NCBI RefSeq assembly: GCF_900103405.1
Contig: NZ_FNHX01000005.1
Span: 455,462-519,461 of the forward strand
Direction: 5' to 3'
Source: Polaromonas sp. JS666
Lineage (GTDB): Bacteria > Pseudomonadota > Gammaproteobacteria > Burkholderiales > Burkholderiaceae_C
DNA: 64,000 nucleotides
The position numbers and the translations under genes are program-made. The notes under the pieces are model-generated. The model saw only the letters and a program-made list of their open reading frames with translations. It ran no database searches and was not told the origin of the DNA. Of this stretch, positions 1 through 8,228 are shown piece after piece (positions within the stretch are counted from its first letter, which is position 1; each line of letters starts with the position of its first letter).

Positions 1-3
1 GTA

Positions 4-783
4 TCAGCTTGCTGAAGGCAATGCCTCCATAGGCGCCAGCCGGGCCGCTTGCACCACCGACAAATAGGCTTCTTCCAAGCCGCCCGGCCCATGCTGCACC
101 AGCCATTCGTCGACCGTGCCTATGAAGCGCAGGCTGCCCGCATGCAGGATGGCGACGCGATCGGCCAGGTCCTGCACGTCGGCCAGCGAATGCGTGCTCA
201 TTAGCACCGCGCAGCCGGCATCGCGCTGCAGGCGCAGCTGTTCGCGCACGCGTATGCGCGAGAGAGGGTCCAGGCCGCTCATGGGCTCGTCCAGCACCAG
301 CAGGCGGCGCCGCGCCAGGAAGGCCGCGGCCAGGCCGATTTTTTGCGCCATGCCTTTGGAGCATTCGCGCAGCGGCCTGTCCAGCACGCTGGCCTCCAGG
401 TCCAGTTCGGCCAACATGCCGGGCAGTCCCAGCTGCGGAAACGGCAGGCCGTGCAGATGCGCCGCCAGCCGGAAATAGTCGCGCGCATGCAGCCAGCCCG
501 GCGGCGAGAAACGCTCGGGCACATAGGCCAGCTGCTCGCGTGAAATCGGCCGGCCGTGGTCCTGTCCAAAAATGGACAAGGTGCCCGAGGTCGGCGCGGC
601 CAGGTCCAGCAGGCATTTGATCAAGGTGGTCTTGCCCGCGCCGTTCATGCCCAGCAAGGCCAGGCATTCGCCGGGATGGACTTGCAGTGACACGCCGGCC
701 AGCGCCGTGCGCGCCCTGGATGCGCCATAACGTTTGTGAACCTCGCCGGCCTGCAGCGCCGGATGTTGTTGCGGGGCTTTCAT
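4..783 (-). CDS. ABC-2 type transporter ATP-binding protein
   Basis: This is the nucleotide-binding subunit of an ABC exporter and hydrolyses ATP at the inner membrane face. All ABC motifs are visible in 259 residues: Walker A GMNGAGKT (about 45-52), a signature of the degenerate CSKGMAQ form (141-147) common in ABC-2/CcmA-like ATPases, Walker B LLVLDEP (161-167), D-loop SGLDP and the switch His near 198. Its ATG overlaps the stop of the upstream 238-residue gene by 4 nt, so it is probably translationally coupled to it and to the permease beyond. The transported substrate cannot be told from sequence. It is the last gene of the run that begins with the filament-assembly genes. Confidence 0.9.
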   Translation of the reverse strand: MKAPQQHPALQAGEVHKRYGASRARTALAGVSLQVHPGECLALLGMNGAGKTTLIKCLLDLAAPTSGTLSIFGQDHGRPISREQLAYVPERFSPPGWLHARDYFRLAAHLHGLPFPQLGLPGMLAELDLEASVLDRPLRECSKGMAQKIGLAAAFLARRRLLVLDEPMSGLDPLSRIRVREQLRLQRDAGCAVLMSTHSLADVQDLADRVAILHAGSLRFIGTVDEWLVQHGPGGLEEAYLSVVQAARLAPMEALPSAS

Positions 784-1496
784 TTCTGCTCCAGCTCCTT
801 GAGGGTTTGCGTGAGAAAGCGCAGTTCGTTGTCGTCGTGGATCTGCCCGCTGGCCAGCAGCGCGCCCAGCAGTGCCCTGGCGGTGTCCAGGTCGTTCTGG
901 CCCATGCGCAGGAAGATTTCCATCTGCCGTGCCCAGGCCGGCACCTGCGGCAAACCTTCGGCGTACTGCCGCAGCTCGGCGGCATAGCGCAGGGCCAGCG
1001 CCGGGTCTTTCATCTGCACCTTGGCCACATAGGCCACATGCGCCATCCAGCGCCAGCGGTGCAGTGGGTCTTGCGGATACTGGCCGGCGACGAAGTCGGT
1101 CATCAGGCGCTGGCGCTGCAGGTCGGGCACCTGGGTATAGAGCCGCGCGGCGGCCAGCAGCGGATACTGCCCCAGCGGGTCGAGCTGCAGGATGTGGCCC
1201 AGCCAGGCCACCACGTCGCCGTAGTCGAGTTCGCGCCAGGGCAGGCTGAGGCCGGGCTGCACGTCGTGGGCCTGCAGGTACAAGTCCAGCATCTTGGCCA
1301 GCGGCACGGGATCGTCGAGAGACGCGAGGCGCGATGCGGTGACGCTGGGCGGACGGCCCAGCGGCTGCGCGCCGGCCTCAGGCACGCCGCGCCATAGCGC
1401 CAGCGCCACCTGGCCGGCCAACAGCACGGCGAACACGGCCACCACACGCGCGGGCGCGCGGCGTGGGGTTCCGGTGCGGCGTAATTCAAACTTCAC
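780..1496 (-). CDS. Membrane-anchored TPR-like protein of the ABC-2 operon
   Basis: I do not recognise a named family. The 238-residue product has a basic N-terminus and one hydrophobic segment (about 17-36), consistent with a single membrane anchor or uncleaved signal. The soluble part is rich in paired amphipathic helices (for example LLAAARLYTQVP and ALRYAAELRQYAEG) that look like tetratricopeptide-type repeats. It overlaps the ABC ATPase by 4 nt and the permease by 11 nt, so the three genes form one translational unit. An accessory role in the exporter, or in linking exporter and filament machine, is inference from position only. Confidence 0.7.
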   Translation of the reverse strand: MKFELRRTGTPRRAPARVVAVFAVLLAGQVALALWRGVPEAGAQPLGRPPSVTASRLASLDDPVPLAKMLDLYLQAHDVQPGLSLPWRELDYGDVVAWLGHILQLDPLGQYPLLAAARLYTQVPDLQRQRLMTDFVAGQYPQDPLHRWRWMAHVAYVAKVQMKDPALALRYAAELRQYAEGLPQVPAWARQMEIFLRMGQNDLDTARALLGALLASGQIHDDNELRFLTQTLKELEQK

Positions 1497-2292
1497 GGCG
1501 GTACAGGTCTATCAGGGAGGCACCCGCGCACAGCGCCGCATACCAGAGCGCCCAGCCGAACTGCAGCGCGAGCAGCGCGCCCTGCACAGGCCCGCCCAGC
1601 GCCCAGGGTGAGGGCGCAAAACCCGCCAGCGGCGGCAGCAGCCAGCCCAGCAGGTCAAAGACGGCGCGGCCCGCCACCACGTCCCACGAAGCGGCGTCCT
1701 GCCCCACCGGGTGTGCCGCCATGAAGCGCGCCACGTCCAGCAGCCGCGCCCACAGGTAAAACGCGCAACAGCCCGCATAAGCCGGCAACACGCGGCGCAG
1801 GCCCAAGGCAAAGAACAAGGCGGCCGCCACGACAATGCTGAGTTCCAGCGCCAGCGATGCGCCCCAGGCCAACACGGCGGCGTGGCCGCCCGGCACGGCC
1901 ATGGCCAGCATCACGCCCGTGGCCCCCGCGGCCGCAAGCCAGGCCAGCAGCATGTAGCCGGCCTGCCGCCCCATCACAAACTGCGCGCGCGATAAGGGAA
2001 AAGCCAGCAGCACTTGGAAGAAGCCGCCTTCCATGTCACGCACCGTGCTGGAGACCACAATGAGCGCGAGCGCCAGCACCAGGCCCAGGCGGTAAAGATG
2101 CGCGGCCAGCGCGAGCCGGGTCTCCTGGCCTTCGGTCACCGCCATCGAAGCGGCGAAGGCACCGAGCGCGTAGACCGCTGTGAGAAAAAGCAGCAACAGC
2201 CGCGCGCTGCGGCCGCGCCAGGCTTCGATGAGGGTGAGGCGGATGAGGGCGGTGAGGGGGGGTAGCTTGGGTAGAAAGGTTTGCATCATCAT
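1486..2292 (-). CDS. ABC-2 type transporter permease
   Basis: This is a polytopic inner-membrane protein of about 268 residues with roughly six hydrophobic segments, including LLLLFLTAVYALGAFAA, LVLALALIVVSSTV and LSIVVAAALFFALGL. That matches ABC-2 permeases, which pair with the ATPase encoded two genes downstream. Several ATGs lie in tandem. The one at 2292 overlaps the TGA of the upstream pseudopilin as ATGA and is preferred; an in-frame ATG at 2301 is also possible. The tight coupling to a pilin-type gene is unusual and suggests joint expression with the filament cluster. Substrate is unknown. Confidence 0.82.
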   Translation of the reverse strand: MMMQTFLPKLPPLTALIRLTLIEAWRGRSARLLLLFLTAVYALGAFAASMAVTEGQETRLALAAHLYRLGLVLALALIVVSSTVRDMEGGFFQVLLAFPLSRAQFVMGRQAGYMLLAWLAAAGATGVMLAMAVPGGHAAVLAWGASLALELSIVVAAALFFALGLRRVLPAYAGCCAFYLWARLLDVARFMAAHPVGQDAASWDVVAGRAVFDLLGWLLPPLAGFAPSPWALGGPVQGALLALQFGWALWYAALCAGASLIDLYRREV

Positions 2293-3092
2293 GGCGTCCA
2301 CTTTTCGGCGGCGAGGAGCTTGGCGGCCAGCAGGTTGGCGGGCATCCAGACCATGAGGTCGTCGAACTCGCCTGCAGGGTGTGTCGCGTCGGTACGAAAT
2401 CGGAACACGAAGTTGCGGCGGCTGGCTGCGGTACCACCTGATGCACTCGGAAGGTTCTGGATTTCGTCGCTGAGTGCAGGAGGCGCGGCAACGTTGGTTT
2501 CGCCGTCCATCGAGATTGCTCCCCGCCCGTTTTTTCCGTGCGAATACACCACGAATGTTGCATTGGTTGCCGGTTGCATCGAGGTGGCGCCGGAAAAACA
2601 GCTGGGAATGTTACCGATCACCTGCGTGGTACACGTGATGGTCAGGTTGCTGTTACGGAGCTGGGTAGCCGTCAAGGCACCGGTATTGGTTAGTGGCGTT
2701 GAGACCGCGTAGCGCAACCTATTGCCCCACGCGTCCGCACCAGAGACACCCAAGGTCGCCCAGGGCAGGTACCCCCAGCTGGCGTCCGTGAGATCAGAAA
2801 ATGTTGGAGCAGGGTGAGGAGCGCATCCGTTCACTGCATCGTACGTGCTTGCCACGCCATCACTTCCAGCAGCAGGGCAAGGCAGGCGCTGATTCAGCAA
2901 GGCGTAGCCCAGAATGGCCTGCTGAGCGGTTTCCAGTGCTGCCTGAGTGGTGGCTGTTGCCTTCTGCTCGAGCATTCGCGCCACCGGAACCATCAGCCCG
3001 CCTAGCAACAGAGCCACAATGCCCATCACAAGGGCCAATTCCACCAAAGTAAAGCCTTGCTGTCGCGGGCATGGAAGCACACGCACTGTCAT
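2289..3092 (-). CDS. Type IV pilin-like / pseudopilin protein
   Basis: The 267-residue protein has a class III signal: short basic leader, then QQG|FTLVELALVMG with Gly(-1), Phe(+1) and Glu(+5), followed by a long hydrophobic helix. PilD-type peptidases cleave and N-methylate such proteins before assembly into a filament. The rest is a periplasmic domain with cysteines near LPCPAAG, NGCAPH, ITCTTQ and PSCFSG that could form disulfides. The ATGA overlap with the upstream gene at 3089-3092 and with the permease downstream shows translational coupling. It is probably a minor pseudopilin; the exact class cannot be assigned. Confidence 0.85.
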   Translation of the reverse strand: MTVRVLPCPRQQGFTLVELALVMGIVALLLGGLMVPVARMLEQKATATTQAALETAQQAILGYALLNQRLPCPAAGSDGVASTYDAVNGCAPHPAPTFSDLTDASWGYLPWATLGVSGADAWGNRLRYAVSTPLTNTGALTATQLRNSNLTITCTTQVIGNIPSCFSGATSMQPATNATFVVYSHGKNGRGAISMDGETNVAAPPALSDEIQNLPSASGGTAASRRNFVFRFRTDATHPAGEFDDLMVWMPANLLAAKLLAAEKWTP

Positions 3093-4402
3093 TTCAACTC
3101 CTTCAGAACGTCGTTGGACTGGGGTTGTTTGTCGGGTGTGATTAGCTTTCTGGTTTGCGTCGAGACTTTTGGGTTGGTGACTAACTCTATGCCGTTGTCC
3201 GTGCCATTAACGCCAGCTTCGATGCACTCCAATTTCAGCACCGCATCGAAGAGCAATGTCTTACTACAGTCTTGACCGGACAACGCTCGGCCGCGCGCGA
3301 GAATCACGCCGCTCACAGGGAGGCTCGCGGCGCTCAGTAATGTGCCGGGGAGACAAGTCGACGCAGTAGTCGCCACCGGCATATCGAAGGCGCAACCCGG
3401 GGCAACCGCATAGAAGGCCAATTTGTGCCATTCATCCGTCTTCAGAGGTCCGCTGAGATCAAAACTCAGCATTGAGCCCACTGGTGCACCGGGGTCGGGA
3501 TCGGGATAGTGACAATAAAGCGGGAAGAAGCCACTGTACTGCCCAGCCATGCAGCCACCTCCCGGTGTATTCGCCGCGAGCGGAAGCCGGCCCTTTGTTG
3601 TTGACGACAGCGAATTCAGCGCGGTTTTTAATGCCTCGGAATTAGCTCGCATGGCGACTGCCGCGAATTCCTCAGCGGTGATCCAGATGAGTTGATGGGT
3701 CAATGAGGCCTTGTCCGGTGCGAGTTCCGTCGCGCTCGAGAAATTGACCAAAGTAATCGCGTTAGTCGCGGGTGCGGCATTACTGGAACCCAGGTAGCCC
3801 GCCGCGTCCTGGGCTGCGTCTTCTGTCGGGCTTGTCGCGCAAGGCGGCGCGCCGCTGGTGCTGGTGCCGTGCGACTGCAAACCTGTCTGGGCTGACCGGG
3901 CAAACACTACCGCAACCACCTTGTCTGCCAGGATATGTCCCGCTTCATCTTTGATGGTGATCCCGCCATCGGTATCTGCGTTGACGCCGGTTGTTGTTTC
4001 AGATGCGGGGGCGTTCTTGAACTGGCCGTCAACGGCATACCAAAGACATTCACCATAAGCGTCCCGCAGGGGCGGCAAGCTCAGCGCGTTCCAGGGCAGC
4101 AGTCCCAACTGGGTATTGCCCGCGAGCCCGCAGGGCTTGGCCGTGCCTCCAGGAATTGGATCTACGTCGGCCTTGCCATCACCGGTAATGTTGGGGCAGG
4201 GCAAGCGCGTATTCTTGCTGCTCAAAGCAGTTTCCACCACATACGCCAGCAAGGCTTCTTTGGCCTGCCCCAGGACTACCCGGTTGATGGCTTGTTTCGA
4301 CGGCGGCGGGTCACTCGCCACCCAGGCGGCCATGACGCCAAAAACGCCAACCGCGATCAGCACGATCATCAGCAGCGCGACAAACCCCCTTTGCGCTTTC
4401 AT
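3089..4402 (-). CDS. Large GspK/MshP-like minor pseudopilin, non-canonical leader
   Basis: The 437-residue protein begins MKAQRG|FVALLMIVLIAVGVFG, a prepilin-like leader and helix lacking the usual Glu at +5. Absence of Glu5 and large size are hallmarks of GspK-type tip pseudopilins, which is the basis for this call. After the membrane helix comes a stretch with an LPCP motif like that of the next pseudopilin, then a long cysteine-containing periplasmic region. It overlaps both neighbours by 4 nt. Processing by a prepilin peptidase is inferred. An alternative is a membrane-anchored assembly protein that is not incorporated into the filament. Confidence 0.72.
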   Translation of the reverse strand: MKAQRGFVALLMIVLIAVGVFGVMAAWVASDPPPSKQAINRVVLGQAKEALLAYVVETALSSKNTRLPCPNITGDGKADVDPIPGGTAKPCGLAGNTQLGLLPWNALSLPPLRDAYGECLWYAVDGQFKNAPASETTTGVNADTDGGITIKDEAGHILADKVVAVVFARSAQTGLQSHGTSTSGAPPCATSPTEDAAQDAAGYLGSSNAAPATNAITLVNFSSATELAPDKASLTHQLIWITAEEFAAVAMRANSEALKTALNSLSSTTKGRLPLAANTPGGGCMAGQYSGFFPLYCHYPDPDPGAPVGSMLSFDLSGPLKTDEWHKLAFYAVAPGCAFDMPVATTASTCLPGTLLSAASLPVSGVILARGRALSGQDCSKTLLFDAVLKLECIEAGVNGTDNGIELVTNPKVSTQTRKLITPDKQPQSNDVLKELK

Positions 4403-4842
4403 CTCGCAGCCTCCGGTTTCACCGCCCCCGATGGCGCTGAGGCCGCGGCGGCCGCGCTGCTGAGCGGCCGCATCAAGGTCTCGCCAATCGCCGCGCGTTC
4501 AATCTCGCCGTCCTGCAGCGGCATTTCCACGCCCAGCACCCGGCCCTTGGGATCGCGGCGCACGCGTACGCCAAAGGGCAGGTCGTGCTCCAGGTAGGGC
4601 GTGCCGTTGATCCAGACGGTGGTCTTGCCCTGGGGGCGGACCGCGATTCCGTCTATACGCAGCATGGAGGCCAGGGCGCGCGCGGCCGCTTCCTGCGGCG
4701 CGGGCTGGCCGAAGCGCCTGGCTTCCATTTCGGCCCGATCGGCTGCCGTGTAGAACAGCCGCCCCAAGCCATCCGGTGCGGCCGCGGCGTACAACGGCCA
4801 TATGCAGCCGCCAAGCACCAGGGCCCTTGCTATCGCCTTCAT
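4399..4842 (-). CDS. Secreted PilP/MshK-like assembly protein
   Basis: A 147-residue protein with a clear Sec signal peptide (MKAIARALVLGGCIWPLYAA, cleavage near AAA|AP). The mature part contains a compact segment around LRIDGIAVRPQGKTTVWING and PYLEHDLPFGVRV, resembling the short beta-rich homology domain of PilP, GspC and MshK proteins that links the inner-membrane platform to the secretin. The C-terminus is an Ala-rich tail. Its place between the PilO-like and pseudopilin genes fits. The assignment rests on domain pattern and context rather than a firm family match. ATGA-type overlaps join it to both neighbours. Confidence 0.65.
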   Translation of the reverse strand: MKAIARALVLGGCIWPLYAAAAPDGLGRLFYTAADRAEMEARRFGQPAPQEAAARALASMLRIDGIAVRPQGKTTVWINGTPYLEHDLPFGVRVRRDPKGRVLGVEMPLQDGEIERAAIGETLMRPLSSAAAAASAPSGAVKPEAAR

Positions 4843-5513
4843 GCTTTGCCCCCCGCCGCGCGCGCCGGCGGTTCATAGACGCGCAGTGTGTTCCAGATCA
4901 AGGTGCATTCGGCCTTGATGGCCGCGCCGCCGGAGCGGTTCATCTCGCAGCGCTCCACGCTGACGCGGCCCAGCTGCGCCTGTGCCAGTTCTTCCAGCAC
5001 ACGCAACATGTCGTCCTCATGCACCAGGGTCATGGTCAGGCGCATGCGGGTGGCGAACAGCTCGATGCGCCGGCCGCCTCCCGCCGCGCCGAGCGGGGAC
5101 AGGGCCGCAGGGCCGGCCGCGGCTGTCTTTTCGGTGGGCTGCACGGTCTGGGCTTCTATCGTGTACTGCAGCTTGAGGCCCGGCCAGCGCCTTTCCATGC
5201 CGCGCAGGCGTTCTATCCATTCGAGCCGCTTTTCTTCGCCGTAAAGGCCTTGCGATTGCAGGTTTCGCAGCAGCGGCAGCAGGCGCTCGATGTTGTCCCT
5301 TTCCCGGCCGCTGTTGAGAAAGCGCTGGTGGCTGGTTTGTTCCGCCTTGCGCTGGCGATCCAGCCGCGCGGCTATATCCGCGCGCCACCAGTGGAAGGCG
5401 CCCGCCAGCAGCAGCCCCAGCGCTGCCAGGGCGCCGGCCTGCAGCGCGGCGCGCCGCAAAGGCGGCGGCCATGCGCCGGGGTGCCAGGCCTGGCGTGGTG
5501 CTACTGGCTCCAT
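4839..5513 (-). CDS. PilO/GspM-like inner-membrane platform protein
   Basis: The 224-residue product has a short cytoplasmic N-terminus, one transmembrane helix (about 24-44, ALQAGALAALGLLLAGAFHW), a charged helical coiled-coil-like region (about 46-115) and a small C-terminal alpha/beta domain. This is the architecture of PilO/GspM/MshJ proteins, which dimerise with PilN/GspL-type partners in the assembly platform. It overlaps the PilM/N-like gene by 13 nt and the MshK-like gene by 4 nt. No enzymatic motif is seen. Sequence identity to named PilO families is low, so context carries much of the call. Confidence 0.7.
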   Translation of the reverse strand: MEPVAPRQAWHPGAWPPPLRRAALQAGALAALGLLLAGAFHWWRADIAARLDRQRKAEQTSHQRFLNSGRERDNIERLLPLLRNLQSQGLYGEEKRLEWIERLRGMERRWPGLKLQYTIEAQTVQPTEKTAAAGPAALSPLGAAGGGRRIELFATRMRLTMTLVHEDDMLRVLEELAQAQLGRVSVERCEMNRSGGAAIKAECTLIWNTLRVYEPPARAAGGKA

Positions 5514-7003
5514 ACCTTGACCTCAAAACCGAGTTCGGCCTTGTCCTGCTGGCCCGAACCGTTGATGCTGGCGCTGCTTTGCAGGTCTAGCGGTACCTTG
5601 AGCACCTCGGCTGTCAGGCCGGCGGAGGCCAGGCTGGCGGTAAAGCGCGCCATGGCATCGCGCGTGCCGCGCAGGTCGTCGGGCTGCAGGCCGCGCACTT
5701 CGCCGCGTATCCGCAGCGCGGGAGGATTTGCGGGACCGGAGGCGTCCTGTTCCCAGTGCAGTTGGTCCAATTGCAGCTCGGGGTGTTTCTCGAGCACCTT
5801 GCCCGCCGCGGCCAGCAGCGCGCGCGGGCCGGGCGGGGAAGGCGCCAGGGTCCTGGTTTTTTGCTCCAGTGCGAGTAGTTCGTCCGCCTTCAAGGGGGAT
5901 GCGGGAAAGGTGGCGGCTTCGCGCTGGTAGCGGGCATCGAACTTGCGCGTGCTGGCGGCCGCGTCGTTGAGCTCACCGGCCAGCGGCCACAGCGATACGG
6001 CCAGTCCGGCCGCGTAAAGCAGGCAAGCGCCGCTGAGGCCGCACCCTGCCAGGCGCATGTTGCGCGCCATGCGTGCTACCCAGTCAATCCGCAGCAGCGC
6101 GGGCGGCGCCAGCTGGTCCGGCGGCGTGCCGCGGGCGAGGGCAAACACGAACAGCAGCCGGGACAGCTCGGGTGAATCGGCCCAGGCCGGCGGCAGCTTG
6201 AGCGCCCGGGCGACGGCATCGGCCCGCAGCAGGTGATGGATGTTGTGCGCCGCGTCCGGGCCGGACGCGGCCTGGCTGTCCATGCCGGGAGGACCGACAC
6301 TCACCACGTGCAGCGGTGTCTTGTCGCGCATGAGGATGCCGTTCTCAAACAGGTATTCCTTCAGGCGCGCGGTTTCCTCGCGAAGGGCGGGCAGCCAGCC
6401 GGCGCCGGTGGCGTCGGTGCGCAGCGCCAGGCGCGAGAAGCAGGGCCGGCCGTCTATCACCACACATTGCCGCAGCCCGGACGGGTGGGCCGTGGCCAGC
6501 ACCACCGGCCCGCGGCGGGGCAGCTTGAGCCGGCGCAGCAGCGGTGCCGCCAGCATGATGGGGGTGTAGACGCCGCCCAGCCGGGCCTGCGCGCCCTCCA
6601 GCGCCTCCAGCCAGGGCATCACGCGGCCGGCGTTGCCCAGGCTGTAGCCTAGCACCCGCAGCTTGCCGGGGCGGGAGCGGCTTGCGCCTTGCAGGGAGAT
6701 CCAGCGAAACGGCGACTCCATCGCGAAACGCTGCTGCATGCGGGCCAGCCAGGCCTTGCGCGCCGCGCCGCGCAGGGGCGGCATCACGTCGCCCCAGAAT
6801 TCTTCTTCGGCATAGTCGGCCAGCACCAGCCAGCGGCAGGCCGGGTCGCTTCGCGCATGGTCGGCCAGGGCTTCGGGCTGCGTCCATCCCTGTTGCGGGC
6901 CTTCTTCCTCGAGGCCGTGGCGCGCCACGGCATAGACGCGCGGCTGCTCGCCTTCCAGGTGCAGGATGCGCAGCGGTGCAGGGGCGGCTTCAGAACTTCG
7001 CAT
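5501..7003 (-). CDS. PilM-PilN / GspL-like platform protein
   Basis: The 500-residue protein has a long cytoplasmic part (about 1-310) of the actin-like PilM/GspL/MshI type, with RLKEYLFENG and VVSVGPPG segments. A single transmembrane helix (about 325-345, LSGACLLYAAGLAVSLWPL) follows, then a periplasmic coiled coil and small domain ending in FEVKVWSQ. This equals PilM and PilN fused, as in GspL or MshI. Such proteins recruit the cytoplasmic ATPase to the platform. It overlaps the GspF gene by 14 nt and the PilO-like gene by 13 nt. The call is by architecture and context. Confidence 0.72.
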   Translation of the reverse strand: MRSSEAAPAPLRILHLEGEQPRVYAVARHGLEEEGPQQGWTQPEALADHARSDPACRWLVLADYAEEEFWGDVMPPLRGAARKAWLARMQQRFAMESPFRWISLQGASRSRPGKLRVLGYSLGNAGRVMPWLEALEGAQARLGGVYTPIMLAAPLLRRLKLPRRGPVVLATAHPSGLRQCVVIDGRPCFSRLALRTDATGAGWLPALREETARLKEYLFENGILMRDKTPLHVVSVGPPGMDSQAASGPDAAHNIHHLLRADAVARALKLPPAWADSPELSRLLFVFALARGTPPDQLAPPALLRIDWVARMARNMRLAGCGLSGACLLYAAGLAVSLWPLAGELNDAAASTRKFDARYQREAATFPASPLKADELLALEQKTRTLAPSPPGPRALLAAAGKVLEKHPELQLDQLHWEQDASGPANPPALRIRGEVRGLQPDDLRGTRDAMARFTASLASAGLTAEVLKVPLDLQSSASINGSGQQDKAELGFEVKVWSQ

Positions 7004-8195
7004 TGGTGATCACCGAGTCGTACAGGGGGCCCAGCGTGCAGAAGATCACGGCGCCCAGCATCAGCCCCAGCACGACGGTGAGCACGGGTTGCAGCGTGGC
7101 CTGCAGGTTTTCAACGGATTCGCGCGCCTGCCGGGTGTAGAAATAGCTGACGTTTTCTAGCGCTGCGTCCAGCGAGCCGGTGGCTTCGCCCACGCGCAGC
7201 ATGCTGACCACCATGGGCGGAAACATGGTCATGCCGGAAAACGCGGCACTCAGCCCCCGGCCCTGCACGATGCTGCCGTGCGCCACGGCCACGGCCTGTG
7301 CCACGGCGCGGTTGCCGACGGCGATCTCGACCACCTTGAGCGCTTCCACCACCGTAATGCCGGCCGCGTAGAGCAGCGCCAGCACATAGGCAAAACGCGC
7401 CAGCGCGATCTGGCGCAGCACCGGCCCCACGACGGGCAGCTTGAGCTTGAGGCCGTCGACCACACCGCGCAGGGGGCCGGGTATGCGCGCGAGCGTGGGC
7501 AGCAGCACGGCCGACAAGACCAGCCCCGCCACGATCTTGCCCACATGGGCCTCGACAACTTCCGATATCTTGATCATGAGCACCGTCTGCCAGGGCAGTT
7601 CGATGCGCATGACCTTGAGCAGGCTGGCGACCTGGGGGACCAGGTAACTCATGAGGAACAGCGTGACGCCGGTGATGATGACCAGCGCTGCGCAGGGGTA
7701 GATCAGCGCCTTGCGCGTCTGCGAGGCGATTTCGTGCTGCCACTTGAGCGTCTCGGTGAGCTTGGCGAACACCTCGGGCAACTGGCCGCTGCTCTCGCCG
7801 GCGCGCACCAGGCTGATATACACCTCGTCGAATGCCGAAGGATGATCGGCCATGGCCTGCGACAGCGTTTTGCCCGAGCTCAGGCCCTCGGCCAGCCCGC
7901 TGATCACCTGGCGCAGCGCCGGGTTGCCCTCGGCGCTTTCCATGTCGTGCAGGGCTTCCATGAGCGGCACGCCGGCGCGCAGCATCATGGTCGCCTGGAA
8001 GCTGAAATTGACGAGGTCCAGCAGGCGGATACGGGCGCGCAGCAGGCGCAGCGAGCCACCCTGGGAACGTGCCTTGACCAGTAGCAGGCCGGATTGCTCC
8101 AGCTGCGCGGCCAGCGCGCCCGCGTCGGTCGCGGCGGTCTGGCCGCTGACGCGCGCGCCGTCGGCAGCCAGTGCGGTCCATTTGTATCGCGGCAT
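6990..8195 (-). CDS. Type II secretion / type IV pilus platform protein (GspF/PilC family)
   Basis: This 401-residue inner-membrane protein matches GspF/PilC in length and features: N-terminal MPRYKWTALAADG, then two repeated cytoplasmic F-domains, each with the LRAGVPLMEAL or LYAAGITVVEAL type motif. There are three membrane helices (near LVIITGVTLFLMSYL, IVAGLVLSAVLLP and VLTVVLGLMLGAVI). GspF couples ATPase movement to pilin extraction. It lies 33 nt downstream of the GspE gene and overlaps the PilM/N-like gene, the usual E-F order. Function is well supported at family level; the particular filament it builds is not known. Confidence 0.93.
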   Translation of the reverse strand: MPRYKWTALAADGARVSGQTAATDAGALAAQLEQSGLLLVKARSQGGSLRLLRARIRLLDLVNFSFQATMMLRAGVPLMEALHDMESAEGNPALRQVISGLAEGLSSGKTLSQAMADHPSAFDEVYISLVRAGESSGQLPEVFAKLTETLKWQHEIASQTRKALIYPCAALVIITGVTLFLMSYLVPQVASLLKVMRIELPWQTVLMIKISEVVEAHVGKIVAGLVLSAVLLPTLARIPGPLRGVVDGLKLKLPVVGPVLRQIALARFAYVLALLYAAGITVVEALKVVEIAVGNRAVAQAVAVAHGSIVQGRGLSAAFSGMTMFPPMVVSMLRVGEATGSLDAALENVSYFYTRQARESVENLQATLQPVLTVVLGLMLGAVIFCTLGPLYDSVITNAKF

Positions 8196-8228
8196 GGCGG
8201 TCCCTGTCCTCTTTTTGTCTGCCGCGCG

